A DNA stretch of 64,000 nt. Origin: Bacillota bacterium (GTDB taxonomy: Bacteria; Bacillota; Clostridia; Christensenellales; Aristaeellaceae). The position numbers were made by a program, and so were the translations under genes. Location: NCBI GenBank assembly GCA_023404715.1, contig JAEYAR010000205.1, positions 34,364 through 98,363 on the forward strand, read 5' to 3'. The notes below the pieces were generated by a model. The model was not told the DNA's origin. It saw nothing but the letters and a program-made list of their open reading frames with translations, and did no database searches. Positions 36,595 to 44,985 of this stretch are shown here, piece by piece (the stretch's first letter is position 1; each line of letters begins with the position of its first letter).

Positions 36595-37032
36595 TCAGAA
36601 CGGTAGCTCGTCGTCATCCACCTGCGTAAAGCCGGATTCGCTGGGCGTGAAAGCCGGGGCAGCGGGGGCGGCCATAGGCGGCGGAGCGGGACGATAATCG
36701 CCGCTTTCTTGCTGCGGCGAAGAGAGAAACTCGACCTCGTCGGCAACGACCTCAAAGGCGTTGCGCTTGGTGCCATCCTGCGCTTCATATGTGCGCGTTT
36801 GGATGGCGCCGCAAACGGCGACCTTCCGGCCCTTTGTCAGGTAACGGCCGCAGAGCTCAGCGAGCTGGCGCCACGCGACGATGTTGATGAAATCCGTCTC
36901 CTGCTGACCGGTCTGCTGGTTTTTAAACCGACGATTGATCGCGATGGAGAACGAACACACAGATATGCCGGACTGCGTGGTGCGCAATTCGGGGTCGCGC
37001 GTGAGATTGCCAATCAAAAATGCTTTGTTCAT
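36595..37032 (-). CDS. ssb: Single-stranded DNA-binding protein
   Basis: A 145-residue SSB: OB fold in the first 105 residues (MNKAFLIGNLTRDPELR, TDFINIVAWRQLAELCGRYLTKGRKV), then a Pro/Ala-rich linker and the acidic tip DDDELPF that recruits repair and replication proteins. It lies between rpsF and rpsR, the usual Firmicutes order. Confidence 0.98.
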   Translation of the reverse strand: MNKAFLIGNLTRDPELRTTQSGISVCSFSIAINRRFKNQQTGQQETDFINIVAWRQLAELCGRYLTKGRKVAVCGAIQTRTYEAQDGTKRNAFEVVADEVEFLSSPQQESGDYRPAPPPMAAPAAPAFTPSESGFTQVDDDELPF

Positions 37033-37065
37033 GCTATCACCCTACCTTCTTTTGCGACGAAAGCC

Positions 37066-37485
37066 TTATTCCTCGACGGGCGCTGCTTCGGGCGCGACAG
37101 GCGCTTCCGGAGCGGCTTCCTGCACGGGAGCGGCCACGGGCTCGACGACCGGCGCCACAAAGACGGGACGCGCGGGACGCGGCTTGACGCTGCTCTTTTT
37201 CTGCAAGAGCTTGACGACCTGCGAACGGATGACGTTTTCATTGATTTGGAGATTGCGCTCCAACTCCTTGGGAACGTCGGGACCGGCGCTGAACTGCATG
37301 AGCACGTAGTAGCCCTCTACCTTGTAGTCGATGGCGTAGGCCAGACGGCGCTTACCCCATTCGTCCACCTTGTCGATGCTACCACCGTTGGCCACCACCA
37401 GATCGGAGAACTTCGTAATGAGCTCCTTGCGGGGACCCTCTTCCATGGCGGCGTCGATGATGTAGATCAGTTCGTACTTATTCAT
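37066..37485 (-). CDS. rpsF: 30S ribosomal protein S6
   Basis: A 139-residue S6. The core MNKYELIYIIDAAMEEGPRKEL ... WGKRRLAYAIDYKVEGYYVLMQF ... NVIRSQVVK covers about 95 residues. A 40-residue tail rich in Ala, Pro, Val and Glu follows, longer than in most S6 proteins. AAGGAGGTG lies upstream of ATG 37485; the frame stays open for 63 codons more but passes through the promoter. First gene of the operon. Confidence 0.97.
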   Translation of the reverse strand: MNKYELIYIIDAAMEEGPRKELITKFSDLVVANGGSIDKVDEWGKRRLAYAIDYKVEGYYVLMQFSAGPDVPKELERNLQINENVIRSQVVKLLQKKSSVKPRPARPVFVAPVVEPVAAPVQEAAPEAPVAPEAAPVEE

Positions 37486-37555
37486 TGTACCTTTCACCTC
37501 CTTTTGGACTATGGCCCTGCATCCTTCGTGCAGAGCAAGGATGTGCCAATAAAAG

Positions 37556-37584
37556 ATTATAACAGAATGAAACCCAAAATGCAA
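37556..37584 (-). promoter_or_regulatory. Promoter of rpsF-ssb-rpsR
   Basis: On the - strand TTGCAT (37579-37584), 17 bases, TATAAT (37556-37561) with a TGn extension. The leader of about 64 bases holds a 7-bp hairpin CATCCTT/AAGGATG (37524-37547 region), a possible site for S6/S18 feedback, which is known in other bacteria. Confidence 0.85.
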
Positions 37585-37642
37585 CCGGATCAGAAAAGTT
37601 TTTAGGACAGGTGCCACGAAGGGATGAATACCATGACGAGCG

Positions 37643-39226
37643 CTAAGGGTTGAAGCGTACGACGAGCACGCCATCCACGATCGAGATAGAACCAGCGGCG
37701 GGATAGAGCGGCATTGCGCTTACGGCTGCATCGTGATGCGCTAGGAAATCGTCCTTCGCAACGCCCGATAATTGCGGGTTGGGCAGGCCGATGTAATCGG
37801 CAAGCAGGTGGTCAAAGCTATAGGCGCGAACGAGCGCGTCGCCGGAAGACATGCCTGTCAGGTGCCGCAGGCCGGCATATCTGTCGAGCGGATCGTATAG
37901 CACGCCCTCATCCGGGGTTCCCACCAGCGCCAAAGGCGTCTCATAGGTATAGCCGTCGGCCGTCTCGATGCGCGCCGTAAGCCGGTTGGCATAGGATATG
38001 GCCTGCTCCGTTGTAAGCTGTTGGCGCATATACCCTTGATTGACGAGAAGATAGTCGTTGTAAATCCAGAAAGAGCATACGCCGAGCATCACGATGCCGA
38101 GCGATATGCACAGGAGACGCCCCAGCCGGCCGCATTCGCAAAAAGAGAGGCGCTCTGAGAGTACGGCGAGGAAAATGGGGGACAAAACAAGCGGGTACAT
38201 CATCAACGAATGCACGATGCCGTTGGGGGCCATGACGTAAATCAGATTGCTGGCAAGCGGTATCAGGCCTATCAGCGCGCAGAGGAGCATGAGCAGCAAG
38301 GGCGAGCGGTAGAGTCTGCGATGCAGGACGATCAGAACGATCGCTGCACCCCCGCTCAACGCGCCGAGCCAGGCGATGGGAATGCTGATCTGATAGTGAA
38401 ACTGCCGACAGTTTTCAAAAAAGTATCGGAAGTATTGGCGGTATGCCTGGAGGACGGCGTCCACAAATTGTCCGCCGGAGGCCTTGCCCATCTGCGATAT
38501 GCCCTGATAATTGGAAAGGGTGGTATGCGTGACGCTCAGGCAAATACGCAAGGCCACAAAATAGAAAAGGAGGCCCGCCGTGAGCACCGCGACGTAGCGC
38601 AGTCCGCGCCTCAGGATGGTTGAAAAGGATGCGTCTGCATCGAAGGCATCCAGCAGGAGGGTGAGGACGAAGAGCGAGGCGGCGAAGGGGAAATAGGCCT
38701 GATAGATGCCGACGGATACGCAGATGCACAGGACGGATGGAATGCCGCCCCAACGGATGCACCGCGTTAGCCAGACCGCCGATACGGACAGAAAGAGGCT
38801 GATAAACAGGGCGTCTGCCTGAAACAGATACGTGAGGGTGGCGGCGCAGCTGGGAAAGGTCGCCATCGACAGGCATAGCATTGCTACGCTAAGCGTGCGC
38901 CGCAGACGAAAGAGGGAGACGAGCAGACAGCAGGTGAGCGCGAAGAAGAGGGTGCACAGCACCCCCAGCACCCAAGGCATGCTGACGGAGGAGCTGAGCG
39001 CGGAAAAAAACCGGAGCGCCCAGCGGCCGGAGGAGGTCATTTCATTGCGGGAGACCAGCGAATAGAGCTCGTCGTGGTTGAGAAGTTTATTCGCGAACAG
39101 ATAGAGATGCACGAGCATCATGCTGCCAACCGCAAAACAGAAGGTTTTCTTTTGTAGAGAGGGAACGCGCCTCCATAAATGCGAGGCGCAATCGTATAGG
39201 GAGGGCATGTTGGACGGTCTTTGCAT
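37643..39226 (-). CDS. GtrII-like glucosyltransferase-domain membrane protein
   Basis: A 527-residue protein with about 11 hydrophobic segments. The early loop NHDELYSLVSRNEMTSSGRWAL, followed by LGVLCTLFFALTCCLLVSLF and TYLFQADALFISLFLSV, resembles the Glucos_trans_II (GtrII) family, whose members add glucose to lipid-linked surface glycans. AAGGAG lies 7 bases before ATG 39226; a TTG six codons earlier is less likely. It follows the - strand GT-C-like gene by 28 bases, so the two form a pair like 31396/33183 on the other strand. Base composition is mid-GC. Confidence 0.65.
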   Translation of the reverse strand: MQRPSNMPSLYDCASHLWRRVPSLQKKTFCFAVGSMMLVHLYLFANKLLNHDELYSLVSRNEMTSSGRWALRFFSALSSSVSMPWVLGVLCTLFFALTCCLLVSLFRLRRTLSVAMLCLSMATFPSCAATLTYLFQADALFISLFLSVSAVWLTRCIRWGGIPSVLCICVSVGIYQAYFPFAASLFVLTLLLDAFDADASFSTILRRGLRYVAVLTAGLLFYFVALRICLSVTHTTLSNYQGISQMGKASGGQFVDAVLQAYRQYFRYFFENCRQFHYQISIPIAWLGALSGGAAIVLIVLHRRLYRSPLLLMLLCALIGLIPLASNLIYVMAPNGIVHSLMMYPLVLSPIFLAVLSERLSFCECGRLGRLLCISLGIVMLGVCSFWIYNDYLLVNQGYMRQQLTTEQAISYANRLTARIETADGYTYETPLALVGTPDEGVLYDPLDRYAGLRHLTGMSSGDALVRAYSFDHLLADYIGLPNPQLSGVAKDDFLAHHDAAVSAMPLYPAAGSISIVDGVLVVRFNP

Positions 39227-39254
39227 AGCGGGCTCCTTCGTCAACCCATCGATT

Positions 39255-40784
39255 TTAGTCAGCAGAGACGCAGTTCGCGTATGGTAAGGTTATCCCCATG
39301 GCGGATGCGATTAATAAAACAGGAAGATAATTGAAAAAGTATCGGCTTCCTGCTTCCCAAAATAACAAAAAAATGATGATGCCGAAGAGCGCGATGCATA
39401 CTGTGGGATCGTGCAGACCAACGCCATCTCTTAGCATTGCCGAACGCAAAGAAAGCCTTATAACGGACAAAAGCATAACGCAATACACCCCTGTAGAATA
39501 TATGTAAAACACGGAAAAGAATGCGCCTGAAGGGTGAACGACTTCACATAAGAATGTTCGACGTATCTGCTCATTAAGGGCTCCTGATATGCCGAACGTT
39601 CCGTCGCCAAATGTAATGGAAGCCTTAATCTTCAACCAGTCGATTAATCGCTGAGGCGTATAAAAATGCTCTTTTGCCCGCGAGACAAACGTTTCACGGG
39701 TCATTCGCAGTCTTTCTTCATAGCCTGGCTGCAGCTGCGCATTATGCGTATCCGCATAGTTATACAATCCCCAAGATTCATCATTTTGCCCCATCATTAA
39801 CCAAAACATGACAGGAAACTTTTCGCGTTGCAACTCTGTTTTCGGGATATGGTGGTTATAGATCATTTGGTTCCAGGCTGCATACCCTCCACTAAAGATA
39901 ATTGTCGCACCAATGCTTAGAATTACAAGGGGTTTCCACTTTCTTTTGACAAGAAGCTCGATAAGAACGGCAATCAACATGATAACGACAGTAGCCTTGA
40001 TTAGCGAACCGACAAAGGCAACCGCCGCTGTAAGCAACGCATATCTGAAGACCAAAGGCCAGGAAGCGGCGTCCCGCATCTTTAAATAACTCCATAGGAT
40101 CATTGGCGGGAACACTAGGCTGTACGCATCTGTATAGATACTGGCGGCACAAAAAGCAAAGGGCAAATTCATGCTTAACAGCGTAAGGCCCAGCAAAGCA
40201 CCACGTACGCCGCTGAAACGCCTGAGAATATCTATCGCACACATCATCATGCCAATGCAGAGTACAGCGTTTAGGACAGTCGCCGCCATAAAAAGATTTT
40301 GAATCTCTAATGCTTGGCAGATTTTAAACAAGACTGTGAGAAACGCTGTCATTCCGATATTGTGTGGATAGCGGCTGAAATAGGATTTATATATGGAGTT
40401 TCTGGCAAAGCTACCTGAAACAGCCCAATCTTTAGCCCCTTCGAACACAGCCTCAATATCGTTAATCGGTTTAAATTCCAGATAGTAGCCGAACAGAATT
40501 AGTATGACAGTCATTAAGCCACAAAAGCATGCTAAGATACGAGAATATTTCGCCTCAAGCGTCGACAAATGCCGACGGATTGCCAAATCAATTCCCCAAA
40601 GCATCAAAACACTTATGAGTGTCCCACTTAAAATGCGCCAAACGTTTGAGCCATACAACATCGTATAGTATGGATTGAAGACGACTGTATTTATCAGGAT
40701 TAACGTCAACACACCAGCAAGGGCAGCATAAAAAAGCCTTAACAACCGCACGCCGCTTTTTGCTTCATCTGCTATTTTCGTCAT
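39255..40784 (-). CDS. GT-C-like polytopic membrane protein, low GC
   Basis: A 509-residue protein with about 11-12 hydrophobic segments, paralogous to the one at 33183: YFSRYPHNIGMTAFL, YTDAYSLVFPP, FWLMMGQNDESWGLY, ITFGDGTFGISG and SRYFFNYLPVLLIASAMG line up. The DIEAVFEGAKDW loop may supply the acidic residues of a GT-C site. The coding sequence is clearly less GC-rich than neighbouring genes, hinting at separate ancestry. GGGG lies 5 bases before ATG 40784. A consensus-like promoter is at 40899. Confidence 0.65.
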   Translation of the reverse strand: MTKIADEAKSGVRLLRLFYAALAGVLTLILINTVVFNPYYTMLYGSNVWRILSGTLISVLMLWGIDLAIRRHLSTLEAKYSRILACFCGLMTVILILFGYYLEFKPINDIEAVFEGAKDWAVSGSFARNSIYKSYFSRYPHNIGMTAFLTVLFKICQALEIQNLFMAATVLNAVLCIGMMMCAIDILRRFSGVRGALLGLTLLSMNLPFAFCAASIYTDAYSLVFPPMILWSYLKMRDAASWPLVFRYALLTAAVAFVGSLIKATVVIMLIAVLIELLVKRKWKPLVILSIGATIIFSGGYAAWNQMIYNHHIPKTELQREKFPVMFWLMMGQNDESWGLYNYADTHNAQLQPGYEERLRMTRETFVSRAKEHFYTPQRLIDWLKIKASITFGDGTFGISGALNEQIRRTFLCEVVHPSGAFFSVFYIYSTGVYCVMLLSVIRLSLRSAMLRDGVGLHDPTVCIALFGIIIFLLFWEAGSRYFFNYLPVLLIASAMGITLPYANCVSAD

Positions 40785-40898
40785 CTTTTCCCCTGTCATG
40801 CTTTTTGTTTAATCTCTATACCTGTCTTTTTGACGCCCCCAGCTAAGTACATTTCCTAAGGACGCCTTCCTCACATTTCACTCCGGAAGTTTAGAAAT

Positions 40899-40927
40899 AG
40901 TATACGCCCTTCGGCCAAAAGCGTCAA
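40899..40927 (-). promoter_or_regulatory. Promoter of the - strand envelope gene pair
   Basis: On the - strand TTGACG (40922-40927), 17 bases, TATACT (40899-40904). Leader of about 108 bases before ATG 40784. Confidence 0.75.
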
Positions 40928-40990
40928 GTCTAAACTCGCGAACCTCTCTTTGTCTCCTCTTTGTGAAGCAGTGGAAGGCCATGTCAACGC

Positions 40991-42025
40991 CTAAGCGTGC
41001 GGAGCGTACTGGGGCACGCCCTCAAAGCGCGCGCGTATAATCGATTCCAGCGCCTCCAGGTGCGAGAGCGCCTCCGCGCGGTCCTGGCACTTCGTCAGAT
41101 CGACCGTCTCTACGACCTCGACCGTAAAATCGTCCGGGTGATCCGCGAAATCCGCGCGCAGCTGCGGGTCGCTAAAGGGGCCGATGGGGTCGTTTCCCCA
41201 GCGCATGATGAAAAAGAAGTGGTTCTTTACGCTCGTCACGTTCGGGCTTGCGCCGAGCAGGCAGCGGCCGGTCTTGCCGTCGCGCACGCAGTACACGCCC
41301 ATGGGCGTTTGAGATTGCTTGTAGGCCAGCTTGGCGGCCTTTTTATCGATCGACATGGGTTCCTCGCTTTCCGGCGCATCGCGCCAATAGGTTCGGCCGT
41401 CAGCCGTGCGGTGGAGCAGGCCGTTATCGCAAAGGTAGCGGCGCACGAGCGCGTAGTCCGGCCAGATGGGCTCGATCAAAGCGCGCACCTGCGCGTCGCT
41501 ATAGCGCCGGCCGGGCGCAAAGAGGCCTGCAAAGTGCAGCATGACCTGCGCGCGCAGGCTGTCCTTTTTCGGCATGGCGGTCAACCGTCCCTCTTGAAAA
41601 TACCGCGCCATATCGCCCTTGCCATCCTTTTTGCGCTTCGGGCGCTGGAGCGCGCTGAGCCCTGAAAGTTTAAGCGCGCTGAGAAAGAGACGCGCCTCGC
41701 GCTCGCGCTGGCGCAGCTGAAAACGCTGGTTGCGCAGCGTCGATTCGCTGCAGCCCGTGGCCGAGGCGAGCTGCGCGTCGCTCAGGCCGTCGTGCCAAAG
41801 GCCGATGAGCGCACGCTGCTTTTCCGTAAGACCGGTATAGGATTTGTCCAAAGAGAGCAGCGCGTTGAGAACGCCGCCGTGTAGCGATTCCACATGGCGC
41901 TGCGCGTGTAAAGGCCCGTCAAACGTCTCATCGCAAAAGAGGCACGCGCATCCCTCGCGCAAGTAACCGCGGCGTAGCTCGTCGTCGTCCGCGCGATAAA
42001 GACGCTCTTGCCATTTCTGTTTCAT
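40991..42025 (-). CDS. Zinc-finger/HTH/DUF2087/GIY-YIG-like regulator
   Basis: A 344-residue multidomain protein. Residues 28-49 form a classic C2H2 pattern, C28-x2-C31-x12-H44-x4-H49. Residues 60-120 hold a LuxR-like helix-turn-helix (LTEKQRALIGLWHDGLSDAQLASATGCSEST in outline). Residues 150-220 match DUF2087 (MPKKDSLRAQVMLHF, RRYLCDNGLLHRTADGRTYWR). The C-terminus begins MGVYCVRDGKTGRCLLGAS and resembles a GIY-YIG domain without obvious catalytic completeness. ATG 42025 is 25 bases from the predicted transcript start; the longer frame to 42085 would begin upstream of the promoter. The flanking operator repeats suggest autoregulation. Confidence 0.75.
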   Translation of the reverse strand: MKQKWQERLYRADDDELRRGYLREGCACLFCDETFDGPLHAQRHVESLHGGVLNALLSLDKSYTGLTEKQRALIGLWHDGLSDAQLASATGCSESTLRNQRFQLRQREREARLFLSALKLSGLSALQRPKRKKDGKGDMARYFQEGRLTAMPKKDSLRAQVMLHFAGLFAPGRRYSDAQVRALIEPIWPDYALVRRYLCDNGLLHRTADGRTYWRDAPESEEPMSIDKKAAKLAYKQSQTPMGVYCVRDGKTGRCLLGASPNVTSVKNHFFFIMRWGNDPIGPFSDPQLRADFADHPDDFTVEVVETVDLTKCQDRAEALSHLEALESIIRARFEGVPQYAPHA

Positions 42026-42037
42026 CAAACCACATCC

Positions 42038-42055
42038 ATCTATCAATTTAGTAGA
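42038..42055 (-). promoter_or_regulatory. Operator-like repeat, copy 1 (at the transcript start)
   Basis: An 18-base word, + strand ATCTATCAATTTAGTAGA, matching the second copy at 42091 at 16 of 18 positions and itself a partial palindrome (CTA...TAG arms). Confidence 0.6.
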
Positions 42056-42056
42056 T

Positions 42057-42085
42057 ATTATATCATGCTTTGAAAGGAATGTCAA
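42057..42085 (-). promoter_or_regulatory. Perfect-consensus sigma-A promoter
   Basis: On the - strand TTGACA (42080-42085), 17 bases, TATAAT (42057-42062). Transcript start expected near 42050, inside operator copy 1. Confidence 0.9.
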
Positions 42086-42090
42086 ATGCT

Positions 42091-42108
42091 ATCTATGAAT
42101 TTAATAGA
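42091..42108 (-). promoter_or_regulatory. Operator-like repeat, copy 2 (upstream of -35)
   Basis: An 18-base word, + strand ATCTATGAATTTAATAGA, in the same orientation as copy 1 and exactly 53 bases from it, about five helical turns. Confidence 0.6.
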
Positions 42109-42109
42109 C

Positions 42110-42138
42110 AAAAAGCGCGGGGAATCAATCCCACGCGC
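42110..42138 (-). terminator. Terminator overlapping the end of the tocopherol-cyclase-like gene
   Basis: GCGCGTGGGA and TTCCCCGCGC pair with one mismatch, then TTTTT on the - strand. The gene's stop codon lies in the loop. Confidence 0.75.
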
Positions 42139-42970
42139 CTTCAAAGCTGGCCTGTTCGCTTAGAAGAGAGAATTTCTCGTGCGCCGCGTCCGTGAATCGA
42201 TAAGCCACCGTGCAGCGGGCGCTTTCGTGGATGGTTCGCCGCATGATCCCGGCGCTGGGCGCTTGCAAGGGGGCCGCCTGCGCGCGGAGTAGCCGCGCCG
42301 TGAGGCACAGACGCCCCTGTCGGATGACGACGGCGCTGTTATCCACCGCCTCTACGCGGGCGCCCAGATAGGTAGCCAAACGGTACTCCTTTCCGTTCAG
42401 GTATACGAAAGCGATGCATCCCTTAAAGCTAAGCCCCAGGTAAGGGATATCGGCCACCGAGAGCATCACGCTGCCCCCGTCAAAGCAGCACTGCGTCCAT
42501 ACGTAGCGCTTTGGAAAGGAGACGCCGCGATCCCCCTCGATATAGCCGTGAGCGGAACGGAAAAGATAGCGGCGGCCATTGAGCGTAAGCTCTCCGTCCA
42601 CACGGTGCGCCATGCTGATGACGGTATGGCGGCACTGCATGCGAGGCGCAAACCGAAACGGGCCCATGATGTCGTAACGGGGCGGGCGAACCTGGCTGAA
42701 TGCGAGCGTGCCGGCGAGCGTTACGCCGCCCGAATGGACGTCAAGCGTACAGCCGGAGGGAGAGAACAGGCTCTCGCCGATGCGAAGCGCGCGGCGTCCG
42801 GGTTCGATCTCCATGCTGGGGTAAGGCACGCTGTAGGACGCCCCCGGCGTCGCGATTTGCAGGGAGGCGGTCCTTTGACCGTTCGGCGCCGTGTGAAGCG
42901 CCGGAATGAAGGCGATGACCTCATCGTCTGACTGTTGTTTGACATACCAGCCTTCGAAATAGGCAGCCAT
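42125..42970 (-). CDS. Tocopherol-cyclase-like family protein
   Basis: A 281-residue soluble protein. The N-terminal YFEGWYVKQQ is the hallmark of the tocopherol-cyclase/lipocalin-like family, and WTQCCFDGGSVMLSVADIPYLG near residue 160 fits its second conserved block. Bacterial members outside phototrophs have no established activity. A GGGAGGA ribosome site precedes the ATG. It sits between nagA and the zinc-finger regulator without obvious functional link. Confidence 0.75.
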   Translation of the reverse strand: MAAYFEGWYVKQQSDDEVIAFIPALHTAPNGQRTASLQIATPGASYSVPYPSMEIEPGRRALRIGESLFSPSGCTLDVHSGGVTLAGTLAFSQVRPPRYDIMGPFRFAPRMQCRHTVISMAHRVDGELTLNGRRYLFRSAHGYIEGDRGVSFPKRYVWTQCCFDGGSVMLSVADIPYLGLSFKGCIAFVYLNGKEYRLATYLGARVEAVDNSAVVIRQGRLCLTARLLRAQAAPLQAPSAGIMRRTIHESARCTVAYRFTDAAHEKFSLLSEQASFEGAWD

Positions 42971-43038
42971 GCGGGTCCTCCCTCGTTTTTCTTAATAGCA
43001 TGGCCGGGACGAAGGACGGTTATGTGACCGCCATAAAG

Positions 43039-43060
43039 AAAAAGCGCCCGAAAGCGCTTT
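43039..43060 (-). terminator. Terminator of the nagB-nagA transcript
   Basis: AAAGCGC and GCGCTTT with a short loop, then TTTC on the - strand. Nine bases past the nagA stop. Confidence 0.65.
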
Positions 43061-43068
43061 GTAACTGA

Positions 43069-44184
43069 TTAGCCGATGGCCCTGACAAAGTTCCAATCCC
43101 CGTCCATGAGGACGAACTTGGCGGCCTTGCCGACGGCGATATCGCCGTATTCGTAGGCGCCGACGCTCTTGGCGGGCGTCGAGGTCGCCATGGGGATGAC
43201 GCTCTCGGGCGCGATATGGCACCGGGTGATCATATTCTTTATAGCCTGGTGCATCGTGAGCGTAGATCCGGCCAGCGCGCCGTTTTCGATGCGCGCCGCC
43301 CCTTCCACGACGAACACGTCCTGGCCGCCCAGGCTATACTTCCCGTCGGGCATGCCCGCGGCCATCATGGCGTCGGTGATGAGCGCCATACCGCACGCGC
43401 CCTTGCACAGAGCCGCGATGCGCAGGATATCCGGATGCAGGTGGATGCAGTCCGCGATGACCTGCACGAGGATGCGGGGATCGGAGAGCCCCGCGCCGGG
43501 AACGCCCGGCTCTCGGTGGTGCAGGGGGGATTGGGCGTTGAAGAGATGGGTGATCTGGGAAAGCCCCGCGTCCGCCGCCGCATGCACCTGCGCGCTCGTG
43601 GCGTTCGAGTGCGCGCAGCAGGTGACGACGCCTTTGCGCTTGAGATAGGCGACGAGATCGACCGCGCCGGGCAGCTCGGGGGCGAGCGTCATCATACGCA
43701 CGCAGGAGAAGCCCTCCGTGAGCGCATCATACGCCTCCAAAGAGGGGTTTTGCAGGTACTCTGCGACCTGCGCGCCCTTGAGCTTCGCGTTGAGATACGG
43801 CGCTTCCATATGCGCGCCGAGCACCGCCGCGCCGCGCGGCTCCGGGCAATGCATGACGTTTTCAATGCCCGCGAGCGCCGCGCGTGTATCTTCGCGGCCT
43901 GCGCTCATGGTCGTGGGCACGAAGGCGGCCACGCCCAACGCGCCAAGATCGCGGCTCATCGCGCGCACGGCGTCTTCGCCGTCCATGCAGTCGTGCGCCT
44001 TGAAGCCGTGAATGTGAATATCGACAAAGCCGGGCAGGACGTAAGCGCCGCCTGCGTCCACGATGTCCTCGCCCGCGCGGGGCTCGAGCGCGCCGATCTC
44101 ACGGATGACGCCCTCGTGCGTGCGCACGCCGACCTGGCCGCGCAGGGCCCCGGCGGTGAACACCACGCCGTTTTGAATGAGCAT
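43069..44184 (-). CDS. nagA: N-acetylglucosamine-6-phosphate deacetylase
   Basis: A 371-residue amidohydrolase that makes glucosamine-6-phosphate and acetate. The metal site begins PGFVDIHIHGF (H57, H59); HMEAPYLNAKLKGAQ holds the metal-binding Glu, with Ala in place of the usual Gly after it; HSNATSAQVHAAADAG and HLFNAQSPLHHREPG carry the further His ligands; LITDAMMAAG holds the catalytic Asp. It follows nagB by 30 bases with an AGGAGG-like site. Together they feed amino sugars into glycolysis. Confidence 0.96.
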   Translation of the reverse strand: MLIQNGVVFTAGALRGQVGVRTHEGVIREIGALEPRAGEDIVDAGGAYVLPGFVDIHIHGFKAHDCMDGEDAVRAMSRDLGALGVAAFVPTTMSAGREDTRAALAGIENVMHCPEPRGAAVLGAHMEAPYLNAKLKGAQVAEYLQNPSLEAYDALTEGFSCVRMMTLAPELPGAVDLVAYLKRKGVVTCCAHSNATSAQVHAAADAGLSQITHLFNAQSPLHHREPGVPGAGLSDPRILVQVIADCIHLHPDILRIAALCKGACGMALITDAMMAAGMPDGKYSLGGQDVFVVEGAARIENGALAGSTLTMHQAIKNMITRCHIAPESVIPMATSTPAKSVGAYEYGDIAVGKAAKFVLMDGDWNFVRAIG

Positions 44185-44214
44185 AGAAAAACCTCCTTAC
44201 GGCGTCGCATCCGC

Positions 44215-44943
44215 TTATTTCAGAAGGGACGCTGCCTCTTTATCGAGCAGGAACAGGGCCGACGGATGCGTGCGCAGGATGGATGCGGGCACGTGCGGAT
44301 CGACGGGGCCGTAGACCGACTTATAGACGGCATCGGCCTTGTTCGCGCCCGTCGCGATCAGGACGACCGACCGGCAGGCCATGATGTTGCCGATGCCCAT
44401 GCTGATCGCCTTACGGGGCACGTCGTCCTCGCTGTCAAAGAAGCGGGCGTTCGCGTGGATCGTATTTTCCGCCAGATCGACGATGTGCGTTCCGTAGGTG
44501 AAGGCATCCGCCGGCTCGTTGAAGCCGATGTGCCCGTTTTGGCCGATGCCGAGCAATTGCAGATCGATGCCGCCCGCCGCCTCGATGGCCGCATCGTAAG
44601 CGATGCCCGCTTCGTCGCCGCCCGCGCGGGAGGCGTCCGGCAGGTGAACCGCCTCGCGGCGGATATTGACGCGGTTGAAGAGATTTTCATCCATGAAGGC
44701 GTGATAGCTGCACGGGTGCGCGTAGTCGATGCCGCAATACTCGTCCAGATTGAATGTCGTCGCCTTGGAAAAATCGATCAGTCCTTGCTCGTAAAAGGAA
44801 ACCAGGTCTTGATAGCAGGGCACAGGCGTAGAGCCCGTCGCCAACCCCAGGACGGAGTCCGGCTTCCTCGTGAGCTGCGATGCGAACAGGAAAGCCGCCG
44901 CGCGGCAGGCCTGATTCGCGGTTTCATAGACGTGTACCTGCAT
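44215..44943 (-). CDS. nagB: Glucosamine-6-phosphate deaminase
   Basis: A 242-residue isomerase-deaminase that makes fructose-6-phosphate and ammonia. Landmarks: LGLATGSTPVPCYQDLV, TTFNLDEYCGI with the catalytic Asp, YHAFMDENLFNRVNI and LLGIGQNGHIGFNEPAD. The length matches the short Gram-positive form without the allosteric tail. It lies between the YesN-type regulator gene and nagA on one transcript. Confidence 0.98.
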   Translation of the reverse strand: MQVHVYETANQACRAAAFLFASQLTRKPDSVLGLATGSTPVPCYQDLVSFYEQGLIDFSKATTFNLDEYCGIDYAHPCSYHAFMDENLFNRVNIRREAVHLPDASRAGGDEAGIAYDAAIEAAGGIDLQLLGIGQNGHIGFNEPADAFTYGTHIVDLAENTIHANARFFDSEDDVPRKAISMGIGNIMACRSVVLIATGANKADAVYKSVYGPVDPHVPASILRTHPSALFLLDKEAASLLK

Positions 44944-44985
44944 AAATAGCTCCTCTCCCGGCGCTTCATTGCGCCGGATGTATTT

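Noticed and set aside
43216..44949. A 577-codon + strand frame opposite nagA and nagB
   Set aside because: Antisense to two confidently assigned enzymes, with composition typical of shadows.
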